A stretch of 7,871 bases of DNA from Actinomycetes bacterium (lineage in GTDB: Bacteria > Actinomycetota > Acidimicrobiia > Acidimicrobiales > Palsa-688). The translations under genes were made by a program, and so were the position numbers. This document shows, piece by piece, positions 1 through 7,871 of the stretch. Positions within the stretch are counted from its first letter, which is position 1, and the number at the start of each line of letters is the position of its first letter. The stretch lies in contig JAKABK010000067.1 in assembly GCA_021796905.1 (NCBI GenBank), positions 1-7,871 of the forward strand, read 5' to 3'. The notes under the pieces were generated by a model. The model was given only the letters and a program-made list of their open reading frames with translations, ran no database searches and was not told where the DNA came from.

Positions 1-300
1 CGATCTGAGCATGAAGTCCTCCTCGGGGAGGATCTCGTGCCAGAACGCCTCTACCGGTGCCACCTTGGTGAAAAACCGGTGTCCGCCGATGTCGAAGCGC
101 CAACCGTCTCGCTCCACCGTCCGGCTGATGCCACCGACGACATCGTCGGCCTCGAGCACGAGCGGTTCCCGGCCCCGGCGGACCAGCTCGTAGGCGGCTG
201 TCAGCCCGGCCGGACCGGCGCCGACGACCACCACCCGGCGGGGCTCGGCGGCCCCGTCGTCGGCGGCCGGATCGGTCAATCGGAGATGGTCTTCGCTCAA
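1..300 (-). CDS. FAD-dependent oxidoreductase, N-terminal 100 residues (partial, runs off left edge)
   Basis: Only the first 100 residues are in the window; the frame stays open to base 1. Residues 23-32 are a hydrophobic strand running into the dinucleotide-binding Gly-x-Gly-x-x-Gly (G27, G29, G32). An acidic residue closes the second strand (LEAD, 49-52), followed by VVGGISRT and then DIGGHRFFTK (70-79). This order is the Rossmann FAD-binding start of the amine oxidase / protoporphyrinogen oxidase / UDP-galactopyranose mutase superfamily. The GGHRFFTK form is typical of a clade often found beside glycosyltransferases, whose substrate is generally unassigned. The TTG start is chosen because GAGGAG lies 8 bases upstream and the Rossmann strand begins about 22 residues later. 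The gene is downstream of, and co-oriented with, the membrane glycosyltransferase, so a shared role in glycan or lipid-linked sugar processing is likely but inferred. Superfamily is secure; the reaction is not. Confidence 0.85.
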   Translation of the reverse strand, partial: MSEDHLRLTDPAADDGAAEPRRVVVVGAGPAGLTAAYELVRRGREPLVLEADDVVGGISRTVERDGWRFDIGGHRFFTKVAPVEAFWHEILPEEDFMLRS

Positions 301-308
301 CTTCTTTG

Positions 309-314
309 CTCCTC
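309..314 (-). promoter_or_regulatory. Ribosome binding site supporting a TTG start
   Basis: Read on the minus strand, GAGGAG sits 8 bases before the TTG at 300. This is the main reason to accept a TTG start for the FAD oxidoreductase. The 82-base gap up to the glycosyltransferase stop also holds a TAGGGT (-10-like) on the minus strand and a 7-base inverted repeat (316-322 with 344-350). I could not pair the -10 with a convincing -35, so co-transcription with the upstream gene remains the simpler reading. Confidence 0.6.
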
Positions 315-381
315 GGATCGGGAACCCTACCGGCAGCGCCGGCCCCGATCGGTTCAGGCCGGTGGGCGGCTGGGACGTCGG

Positions 382-2274
382 TCAGCCAACCGGGTAGCGG
401 ACCAGGTTCTCGTGCTCGTAGAGGAACGACGGGTTGGCCCGCACGACAGTCGTGCCCTGGCCCTGGCGCAACGAGAACCAGCTCGCCAGGTCCCCGCAGT
501 CACCGCCGAAAGGCGCGTAACCGTTGCGCCATACGAGCCACAAGGTGTGCCCGGGCTGGAGGGTCGCGAGCATGTCCTGGGCGAAGGCCTCGACATCGGT
601 GCCCTCCACCACCTTGCGGTAGTCGATCCAGTCGACCCGCTGAGGGCCGATCGCCCGGGGGAAGGTCAGCTGCTCGAGGCCCGGTACCCGCACCAGACGG
701 CTGACCGCCGGACCGAGCTGGTCGGGGCAGTAGACGACGAGGTCCCCGGGCTGAGCCTCGGCGTTGAGCACCTGTGCGATCTGGACCGCCTGGGTGCGGG
801 GTTGGCTGTTGTTGCCGAACGCGGTGACCAGACCTGCGACGCAGAGCAGGGCGAGGGTCCCGTGGACGAGCCGGCGGCGGGTCAGCACGTCGAGACCGAG
901 CGCAACTATGAGAAGGAAGAGGGGGAGGACGGCCGCGGTGTAGCGGGCCACGAAGGCGGCGTCGTCGATGATCCCCCCGGCGAGGGCCAGCAGCAGGGTG
1001 CCGAGGAACACCGCGAGCAGCGGCATCGCCTTGCGGTTGGGGGCGAGGACGAGGCTCACGCCCTCGGAGGAGGTCCGCTCGGGCGACCCGGCACCCCCCG
1101 GGCCGAAGCCGACGAAACCGACCACCCGGTCGGCGAGGCGCACCAACCGCTGGCGGAACGTGGCCGGCGACGGCCGGGTGTCGAGGTAACCGAAGGTGTC
1201 GAGCCCGGAGGAACCCTCCAGGTCATCGACACCGCCACCACCGGCGGCGCCGGAGCTCCGGGGCCCACCCGGGCCGCCGGGCACGTCTCCTCCGCTGCGC
1301 CCGTAGCGCCGGTCACCGTCATCCCCGGCGTCGCGCAGGTCGAGATCGACCGAGCCCCGAGGGCGGCGGCCGAACACCCCGAGGACGAACAGGGCGAAGT
1401 AGAAGAACGCCAGGAGGACCGCCCAGGCGCCGGTCCCGGCGAAGTCGTCGAAGACCTCCACGAGGTCCGCCGGCGAGGGTGGCGGGGCCCACGGGGTGCC
1501 GGTGTGGCGGGCCTGGAACAGGAACGTCGGCACCCACGGGACGAACACGAGGCTGCCGAGGACCATGACCCCGAGCACCCGGGTGGCGGCCACCCGGTCG
1601 ACCCGGGCGGGCAGGCCCCGTCGGGAGCGCCAGATCTGGTACACCAGCCACAGTCCGGTAGCGGTGATTAGGTACAGGGCCCAGTAGTGGGTGTAGAGCA
1701 GCGCCGCGGTGAGCGCGCCGACCGCGAGCAGCCGACCCCGGCTCGGGTCCTCCAACGCCCGGGAGACGGCCAGGAAGCCGAGCACGCACCAGAGGACCAT
1801 GAACGAGTACATCCGGGTGTCGGTCGCATAGAAGATGGCGAAAGGAGACGACACCGCAGCGAAGAAGGTGATCCAGGCGACCCTGACCCCACCGAGGCGA
1901 CGGCCGGCGAACCAGAACAGCGGCAAGGCCACCACCGATGCGACCCCACCGAGTGCTCGTACGGCTACATCGCTCTGGCCGAAGGCGAGCATCCAGAAGT
2001 GGAGCATCACGTAGTACAGCGGTGGCGCCCCGTCCTGGCGGAGGGCGCCGTGGATCTCCGAGAGGGGGAGCTTGGCGATGTTGACGCTGATCGCCTCGTC
2101 GAGCCACAGCGCGCTCGGGGCGTAGAAGCGCAGGGCGACGCCGGCCACGACCGCCGCCGCCCCGGCCACGGCGAGGCCGCGATGGCCCGGCCGGCGGGAA
2201 TCCCGCCAGACGCGACGCAACTCGGCACTGAAGGTGGTGGGAGCGCTGCCTTCTCCCAGGGTGGTCGTTGCCAC
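382..2274 (-). CDS. GT-C fold membrane glycosyltransferase (GT39 / ArnT-like family)
   Basis: The protein is 630 residues with about ten hydrophobic segments by eye (roughly 34-52, 110-126, 131-149, 155-171, 182-212, 231-251, 283-300, 417-434, 440-460, 470-486), then a soluble C-terminal part (about 487-630). The first external loop carries LWLDEA (56-61), whose Asp-Glu pair matches the acidic catalytic or metal-binding site of GT-C enzymes. YATDTRMYS (149-157) and THYWALY (195-201) are typical of the dolichyl-phosphate-mannose / ArnT-like PF13231/PF02366 group. Such enzymes move a sugar from a polyprenyl-phosphate donor to an acceptor on the outer membrane face; donor and acceptor cannot be read here. 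The GTG at 2274 is chosen because the first membrane helix starts about 33 residues later and the open frame further upstream runs through the glpX promoter and gene without family resemblance. It has no clear Shine-Dalgarno; see the promoter entry. Odd feature: residues about 303-414 form a long hydrophilic Gly/Asp/Arg-rich loop. Family is quite sure, specificity unknown. Confidence 0.88.
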   Translation of the reverse strand: MATTTLGEGSAPTTFSAELRRVWRDSRRPGHRGLAVAGAAAVVAGVALRFYAPSALWLDEAISVNIAKLPLSEIHGALRQDGAPPLYYVMLHFWMLAFGQSDVAVRALGGVASVVALPLFWFAGRRLGGVRVAWITFFAAVSSPFAIFYATDTRMYSFMVLWCVLGFLAVSRALEDPSRGRLLAVGALTAALLYTHYWALYLITATGLWLVYQIWRSRRGLPARVDRVAATRVLGVMVLGSLVFVPWVPTFLFQARHTGTPWAPPPSPADLVEVFDDFAGTGAWAVLLAFFYFALFVLGVFGRRPRGSVDLDLRDAGDDGDRRYGRSGGDVPGGPGGPRSSGAAGGGGVDDLEGSSGLDTFGYLDTRPSPATFRQRLVRLADRVVGFVGFGPGGAGSPERTSSEGVSLVLAPNRKAMPLLAVFLGTLLLALAGGIIDDAAFVARYTAAVLPLFLLIVALGLDVLTRRRLVHGTLALLCVAGLVTAFGNNSQPRTQAVQIAQVLNAEAQPGDLVVYCPDQLGPAVSRLVRVPGLEQLTFPRAIGPQRVDWIDYRKVVEGTDVEAFAQDMLATLQPGHTLWLVWRNGYAPFGGDCGDLASWFSLRQGQGTTVVRANPSFLYEHENLVRYPVG

Positions 2275-2288
2275 GGGAGAACAATCTA
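2275..2288 (-). promoter_or_regulatory. Candidate -10 element, possibly leaderless, for the glycosyltransferase gene
   Basis: On the minus strand TAGATT (bases 2288 to 2283) fits the TAnnnT -10 pattern of actinobacterial sigma factors and ends 8 bases before the GTG at 2274. No purine-rich Shine-Dalgarno lies in that space. A transcript starting at or beside the GTG would be leaderless, which is common in actinobacteria. No clear TTGAC-like -35 is visible at 16-18 bases spacing, so this is suggestive only. Confidence 0.4.
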
Positions 2289-2349
2289 CCCGGAGGCGGC
2301 CCCTCGACGGCTCACCCCCGGCGGGCGCGGCTCGCGGGATGCGACCTCG

Positions 2350-2389
2350 GGGTGGGACCGGTTCGTTGGTCGGCGCGCCGGGCCCACCC
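2350..2389. repeat. Imperfect inverted repeat in the divergent promoter region (candidate operator)
   Basis: Arm 2350-2359 (gggtgggacc) pairs with arm 2380-2389 (gggcccaccc) at 9 of 10 positions, with 20 bases between. If glpX transcription starts at its ATG, the element spans about -70 to -31, a place where a regulator could act on glpX and perhaps also on the divergent glycosyltransferase gene. In a genome this GC-rich a 9/10 match can arise by chance, so the call is tentative. Nothing else clear was found in the 145-base gap. Confidence 0.3.
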
Positions 2390-2407
2390 TGGCGGTGCAG
2401 TCCGCAG

Positions 2408-2419
2408 TAGCTTCCGGGC
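2408..2419 (+). promoter_or_regulatory. Candidate -10 element, possibly leaderless, for glpX
   Basis: TAGCTT (2408-2413) fits TAnnnT and lies 6 bases before the ATG at 2420, the spacing expected if transcription starts on the A of the start codon. There is no Shine-Dalgarno-like purine run between. The TAG at 2408-2410 is also an in-frame stop, so glpX cannot begin further upstream, which fixes the ATG. A -35 is not evident. Confidence 0.42.
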
Positions 2420-3421
2420 ATGGCCGCTCGAAGCCCGGACAGCACCGCCCCCGACCGCAACCTCGCGCTCGAGTTGGTGCGGGTCACCGAAGCCGCAGCG
2501 ATGGCCGCCGCGCGGTGGATGGGCCGGGGCGACAAGGAGGGAGCCGATGGCGCCGCGGTCGACGCGATGCGAGCCGTCCTCGGATCGGTGTCGATGGACG
2601 GCGTGGTCGTGATCGGCGAGGGCGAGAAGGACGAGGCGCCCATGCTGTTCAACGGGGAGCACGTCGGGGACGGGTCGAGCCCCCGGGTGGACGTCGCCGT
2701 GGACCCGGTCGAGGGGACCACCCCGACCGCCCTCGGGCGCAACGGGGCGCTGGCGGTGATCGCAGTGTCGGAACGGGGCACGATGTTCGATCCCGGCCCG
2801 TGCTTCTACATGGACAAGCTCGCCGTCGGCCCCGACGCTGCCGGCGCCGTGGACCTGCGCCGGCCGCCGGGAGACAACGTGAGGGCGGTGGCAGAGGCCA
2901 AGGGGTGCTCTCCTCGGGACGTCACGGCGGTGATCCTCGACCGCCCCCGCCACGCGGAGCTGATCAGGCAGGTGCGGGAGGCCGGGGCCCGGATCCGCCT
3001 CATCTCCGACGGCGACGTCGCCGCCGCGCTCGCCACCTCGTGGCCCGGGTCGGGGACCGACATCCTCCTCGGCATCGGCGGCACCCCCGAAGGGGTGATC
3101 GCAGCCGCCGCTCTCAAGTGCATGGGAGGGGAGATCCAGGGTCGCCTGTGGCCCCGCGACGACGCCGAGCGGCGCACGGTGGCCGAGCGGGGCTACGACC
3201 TCGACCGGGTCCTCGGCACCGACGACCTGGTCAAGGGGGACAACTGCTTCTTCGCCGCCACCGGGGTGACCGACGGGGAGCTGCTCCGAGGGGTCCGCTT
3301 CGACCGGCAGGGGGCGGCGACCGAATCGCTCGTGATGCGCTCCCGCTCGGGCACCGTCCGCCGGATCGAAGCCCGGCACCGCCTCGAGAAGCTGGCTGCC
3401 TACGCACCCACGGTGGTCTGA
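2420..3421 (+). CDS. glpX: Class II fructose-1,6-bisphosphatase (GlpX)
   Basis: This 333-residue protein hydrolyses fructose 1,6-bisphosphate to fructose 6-phosphate and phosphate, the committed step of gluconeogenesis, in the cytosol. It matches GlpX (PF03320; E. coli form 336 residues) along its whole length. Visible motifs: [10 protein letters not shown] near the N-terminus, [13 protein letters not shown] (35-47), [12 protein letters not shown] (65-76), DPVEGTT (95-101), DGDVAAA (197-203) and GIGGTPEGV (218-226). By alignment from memory with E. coli GlpX, the metal and catalytic positions D33, E57, D85, E88, T90 and E213 correspond to D43, E67, D95, E98, T100 and E224, all kept, so the enzyme should be active. 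The N-terminus is about ten residues longer than E. coli's; the ATG is fixed by an in-frame stop 12 bases upstream. It stands alone on the plus strand, divergent from the glycosyltransferase and convergent with the atp operon. A sedoheptulose-bisphosphatase side activity, known for some relatives, cannot be judged. Confidence 0.96.
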   Translation: MAARSPDSTAPDRNLALELVRVTEAAAMAAARWMGRGDKEGADGAAVDAMRAVLGSVSMDGVVVIGEGEKDEAPMLFNGEHVGDGSSPRVDVAVDPVEGTTPTALGRNGALAVIAVSERGTMFDPGPCFYMDKLAVGPDAAGAVDLRRPPGDNVRAVAEAKGCSPRDVTAVILDRPRHAELIRQVREAGARIRLISDGDVAAALATSWPGSGTDILLGIGGTPEGVIAAAALKCMGGEIQGRLWPRDDAERRTVAERGYDLDRVLGTDDLVKGDNCFFAATGVTDGELLRGVRFDRQGAATESLVMRSRSGTVRRIEARHRLEKLAAYAPTVV

Positions 3422-3422
3422 G

Positions 3423-3477
3423 CCGGCGTCCGGGCCGGCGGTCCGGGCCGCCCGGCGTCCGGCCCGGCGGTCCGGGC
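3423..3477. repeat. Imperfect tandem repeat, two 26-base units at 29-base period
   Basis: Units 3423-3448 and 3452-3477 match at 25 of 26 bases, the single difference being 3434 G against 3463 C. Each unit is itself two near-copies of a 13-base motif ending in GTCCGGGC, which recurs at 3428, 3441, 3457 (as GTCCGGCC) and 3470. The array almost exactly fills the space between the glpX stop (3421) and the stop of the converging 2H-GNAT gene (3478). Confidence 0.75.
3430..3467. terminator. Candidate bidirectional terminator hairpin between convergent genes
   Basis: Within the tandem repeat, ccgggccgg (3430-3438) and ccggcccgg (3459-3467) are perfect 9-base complements with 20 bases between. A smaller inner stem, ccggg (3443-3447) with cccgg (3451-3455), fits inside. 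No T-run follows on either strand, so if this ends transcription it is a GC-hairpin type without U-tract, as often proposed in actinobacteria. Placement between two converging stop codons supports the role; the alternative is simple repeat slippage with no function. Confidence 0.45.
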
Positions 3478-4533
3478 TCACCCGCCGCCGGCGACCACCC
3501 ACCGGCTGCAGGCCTCGTAGAAGCCGCCGGGACCGGCTCCGATCAATCTGGGCGCGCGCCAACCCCCGGCCGCCAGGTCCGCCTCGAGGCGGGCGAGCAG
3601 GTGCCGACCTATCCCCTGTCCCCGGGCCTGCGGGGTGACCAGCACGCCGGCGTAGGGGGTCCCCGCCGACCACCACGCGACGGCGCCGCCGACGGTCACC
3701 GAGCCCGCCACCGCGGTCACGACCACGGGATCGGGGAAGGACCGGCTCGGTCCACCCCAGCCGGCCGGCTCCGCTGCCAGGGGGTCCCCTCCGGCGGGAA
3801 CCCTGACACCGCCGGCGACCAGCTCCGCCACGCCGGGGTCGTCGGCGGCGCAGGCCGCCATCTCGACGAGGTCGGGGCCGACGACCCGACCCCTGGTGAG
3901 AGCGATCTCGACCCCGCCCCGGCCGACTACCGCCCGCCGTTCGAGCGCCGCGTCCGCGAGAGGGACCCACCGGCTCCGACTGCCCGACCGGCCCGACCCG
4001 GTCCGACCCGCCGAGGCGGCGTCGCCCCGGGTCGCGGCCCCCGGGCCCGAGGACAACCGTTGCTCCTCCATCAGCACGACCCGGCCGACGTCTACTACCG
4101 CCGCGTAGCTCCCGAGAAGCTCGACGGCGCCGGCGGTCCGCTCCGACGGGAACTGCTCGACGAGGGTCACGTGCGGCACGTAGGGCCACGACCCCGGACG
4201 GTCGAGGGGGGTGCCCGAGACCGCCTCCCGGAGCCGTCGTAGCTCTCCGAGGTCACCGCCGACCTCCAGGTGGAGCACAGGGTTCGCCGGGGCGAAGCTC
4301 GCCGCCGGGCCGAGGGTCAGGCGTAGGGACCCGCCGATCCCCGACGCCGCCGCGCGAACCCGTTCGAGAGCGGCGGGCAGCTCGGCGGCAGGCAGGTTGA
4401 GGGGGCGTACCAGGGTCACGTGCGGTGGGATGCGGGCGAGATCACCCGCCCCGAGAGCCCTGCGCAGGCCGTCGATCTCGTCGGCGACCGGCGGATCGAT
4501 GACCAGGGCGACCCCGACGCGCCGACGGGTCAC
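3478..4533 (-). CDS. Fusion of a 2H phosphoesterase (2'-5' RNA ligase-like) and a GNAT acetyltransferase domain
   Basis: The protein has 351 residues. Residues about 5-160 show the two His-x-Thr motifs of the 2H superfamily: PPHVTLVRP (36-44; H38, T40) and PHVTLVEQF (120-128; H121, T123), spaced as in bacterial 2'-5' RNA ligase / 2',3'-cyclic phosphodiesterase proteins. A Gly/Ser/Arg-rich stretch (about 162-187) precedes RWVPLADA (188-195), a segment often seen at the end of such domains. Residues about 270-345 resemble the second half of a GNAT fold: VLVTPQARGQGIGRHLL (297-313) has the acetyl-CoA pyrophosphate loop R-G-Q-G-I-G (304-309), and GFYEACSRW (337-345) matches the last strand-helix region. 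Residues 196-265 fit neither half clearly. The GTG at 4533 lies 14 bases after the atpC stop with no clear Shine-Dalgarno, so translational coupling to atpC is likely; no alternative in-frame start fits better. Substrates of both domains are unknown. Domain calls are by motif only. Confidence 0.8.
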   Translation of the reverse strand: MTRRRVGVALVIDPPVADEIDGLRRALGAGDLARIPPHVTLVRPLNLPAAELPAALERVRAAASGIGGSLRLTLGPAASFAPANPVLHLEVGGDLGELRRLREAVSGTPLDRPGSWPYVPHVTLVEQFPSERTAGAVELLGSYAAVVDVGRVVLMEEQRLSSGPGAATRGDAASAGRTGSGRSGSRSRWVPLADAALERRAVVGRGGVEIALTRGRVVGPDLVEMAACAADDPGVAELVAGGVRVPAGGDPLAAEPAGWGGPSRSFPDPVVVTAVAGSVTVGGAVAWWSAGTPYAGVLVTPQARGQGIGRHLLARLEADLAAGGWRAPRLIGAGPGGFYEACSRWVVAGGG

Positions 4534-4547
4534 ACCCGGTGACTGCG

Positions 4548-4979
4548 CTAGTGGGCGGAGCCACCGGCGCCGGAGCCACCGGAGCCGGCCGCCTCGAGAC
4601 GGACCTGTGCCCGGCGGATCGCTGTCGCGGCAGCGGCAACTGCCGCGGGGTCGGACGGGTCGGGCTGGCGCTGCTCGGCTTCCTGCAGCTCGGCGCGTGC
4701 GGCGTCGAGGTCGATGTCGTCGGCCAGGGCAGCGTCGGCGGCGAGGATGCTCACCTTGTTGTCCCGCACTTCGACCAGGCCGCCGGCGATCGCGATGCGG
4801 GTCTCGGCGCCGCCGGGCGCCACGATCCGGGTGACGCAGATGTCGAGGGCCGCCAGCAGCGCCACGTGGTCGGCGAGGAAGGCGATCTCGCCGTCCACGC
4901 TGCGGGTGACGACCATCTCGGCTCCACCCTCGAAGAGCACCTTGGTGGGACTGACCACCTCGACCTCGGTCGTAGCCAT
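4548..4979 (-). CDS. atpC: F1-ATPase epsilon subunit
   Basis: The 143-residue epsilon subunit is part of the central stalk of F1, on the cytoplasmic side of the membrane, and couples rotation to catalysis while inhibiting wasteful ATP hydrolysis. Residues 1-85 form the expected beta-sandwich: VEVVSPTKVLFEG at the start, then GEIAFLADHVALL (30-42), the family's GE-x-x-x-L-x-x-H signature, and IAGGLVEVRDNKVSILA (64-80). Residues about 86-131 are Ala/Glu/Arg-rich and would form the two C-terminal helices that can extend into F1 as a brake; the helical part looks more complete than my recollection of the short mycobacterial subunit. The last twelve residues (GSGGSGAGGSAH) are a flexible Gly/Ser tail. 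It is 42 bases downstream of atpD. The ATG has only a weak GGGG Shine-Dalgarno 7 bases upstream. Confidence 0.95.
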   Translation of the reverse strand: MATTEVEVVSPTKVLFEGGAEMVVTRSVDGEIAFLADHVALLAALDICVTRIVAPGGAETRIAIAGGLVEVRDNKVSILAADAALADDIDLDAARAELQEAEQRQPDPSDPAAVAAAATAIRRAQVRLEAAGSGGSGAGGSAH

Positions 4980-4986
4980 CAGCTGA

Positions 4987-5001
4987 CCCCACCCCGGGGG
5001 G
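4987..5001 (-). promoter_or_regulatory. Possible hairpin over the weak atpC ribosome binding site
   Basis: On the minus strand CCCC (5001 to 4998) can pair with GGGG (4990 to 4987), leaving a 7-base loop. The GGGG is the only Shine-Dalgarno-like run before the atpC ATG. Pairing would lower atpC initiation, which would suit one epsilon per three beta subunits. A competing pairing of the adjacent C and G runs exists, so this is speculative. Confidence 0.22.
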
Positions 5002-5021
5002 ACGGCGGGAGGGTCACTTCG

Positions 5022-7488
<2,467 letters not shown>

Positions 7489-7491
7489 CGG

Positions 7492-7871
7492 CTACTCCCT
7501 GGCCCGTTCGGGGCTCCCGGCGAAGACACCCTTGAAGGCGGTGATCGCCGCGTCGAGGGAGTCGCCGTCGGGGAGCGCCTTGGTGGAGCGGACCGTCTCG
7601 AGCAGTTCGGGGTGCTCTCCTTTCAAGAACTGGATCAGCTCGGCCTCGAAACGCTGGACGTCGGCGATGACGAGGTCGTCGAGGAACCCCTTGGTGCCGG
7701 CGTAGATGGCGACGACCTGCTCCTCGACCGGCACCGGCTGGTTCTGCGGCTGCTTGAGCAGCTCGGTCAGCCGGTAGCCGCGGTCGAGCTGGGCCTGGGA
7801 GACCTTGTCCAGCTCGGAGCCGAAGGTCGCGAAGGCCTCCAGCTCTCTGAACTGGGCAAGGTCCAGCTTGA
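7492..7871 (-). CDS. atpA: F1-ATPase alpha subunit, C-terminal 125 residues (partial, runs off right edge)
   Basis: The frame is open to the right edge and reads KLDLAQFRELEAFATFGSEL, the conserved start of the alpha C-terminal helical domain. It continues through AQLDRGYRLTELLKQPQ and PVEEQVVAIYAGTKGFLDD, a signature unique to AtpA. It ends with a helix around EAELIQFLKGEHPELLETV and a final SPERARE. The nucleotide-binding domain lies outside the window. The alpha subunit alternates with beta in the F1 head and binds non-catalytic nucleotides. A GTG within the window (7734) is internal to this domain and is not a start. It is the most upstream atp gene visible, directly before atpG with a 3-base gap. 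Confidence 0.98.
   Translation of the reverse strand, partial: KLDLAQFRELEAFATFGSELDKVSQAQLDRGYRLTELLKQPQNQPVPVEEQVVAIYAGTKGFLDDLVIADVQRFEAELIQFLKGEHPELLETVRSTKALPDGDSLDAAITAFKGVFAGSPERARE
7495..7500 (-). promoter_or_regulatory. atpG ribosome binding site embedded in the end of atpA
   Basis: AGGGAG on the minus strand forms the last two codons of atpA (Arg-Glu), directly before its TAG stop and 6 bases before the atpG ATG. Termination of atpA and initiation of atpG are thus almost at the same place, which indicates translational coupling. Confidence 0.7.

Noticed and set aside
316..350. 7-base inverted repeat (316-322 with 344-350) as a terminator after the glycosyltransferase
   Set aside because: The arms are short, the spacer is 21 bases, there is no T-run, and a ribosome binding site for the next gene follows at once; chance is likely in this composition.
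37..1671. Plus-strand open frame of 544 codons
   Set aside because: It runs antisense to the glycosyltransferase gene, whose translation has clear membrane helices and motifs. The plus-strand translation is a Glu/Arg/Gly/Pro-rich artefact of high third-position GC.
2275..2781. N-terminal extension of the glycosyltransferase up to base 2781
   Set aside because: The added 169 residues would be antisense to the conserved glpX 5' half and are Ser/Arg/Pro-rich; the first membrane helix and family resemblance begin only after the GTG at 2274.
2312..4189. Minus-strand open frame of 625 codons covering glpX antisense
   Set aside because: It overlaps glpX on the opposite strand and the 2H-GNAT gene in a different frame; the translation is Arg/Gly-rich without motifs.
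1687..4242. Plus-strand open frame of 851 codons spanning three real genes
   Set aside because: It crosses the glycosyltransferase, glpX (in another frame) and the 2H-GNAT gene, and its translation is low-complexity Arg/Gly/Pro with no recognisable domain.
4534..4992. Upstream extension of the 2H-GNAT gene to 4992
   Set aside because: The extension overlaps all of atpC in another frame and reads as Arg/Gly-rich sequence; the 2H fold starts just after the GTG at 4533.

Overview
The window is very GC-rich (rough impression about 70%), has strong G/C preference at third codon positions, GTG and TTG starts beside ATG, and actinobacterial-type F1-ATPase subunits. This suggests a high-GC Actinomycetota chromosome, possibly Acidimicrobiia or a relative. 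That placement is an inference from composition and protein style; no rRNA is present to settle it.

Left part (1-2274, all minus strand): a GT-C type membrane glycosyltransferase (start 2274, stop 382) followed after 82 bases by the first 100 residues of an FAD-dependent oxidoreductase of the UDP-galactopyranose mutase/HemY-like group, which runs off the left edge. The pair looks like an envelope-glycan or lipid-linked sugar module. Centre (2275-3421): a 145-base divergent promoter region, then glpX (class II fructose-1,6-bisphosphatase) on the plus strand. Neither divergent gene has a good Shine-Dalgarno sequence, and each has a TAnnnT -10-like hexamer 6-8 bases before its start codon, so both may be leaderless. 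An imperfect inverted repeat lies upstream of glpX.

Right part (3478-7871, all minus strand, transcribed right to left): the distal half of the F1Fo ATP synthase operon in the order atpA (C-terminal part only), atpG, atpD, atpC. It is followed 14 bases after atpC by a gene fusing a 2H phosphoesterase (2'-5' RNA ligase-like) domain to a GNAT acetyltransferase domain. This gene converges on glpX, and the 56-base gap between them holds a GC-rich tandem and inverted repeat that may act as a two-way terminator.

Functionally this is mostly housekeeping: ATP synthesis, gluconeogenesis, and part of a surface glycan pathway. I see no mobile element, CRISPR array, tRNA, rRNA or defence system. The less ordinary points are the 2H-GNAT fusion at the tail of the atp operon, low-complexity insertions in the gamma subunit and in the glycosyltransferase, the convergent-gene repeat, and the possible leaderless divergent promoters.
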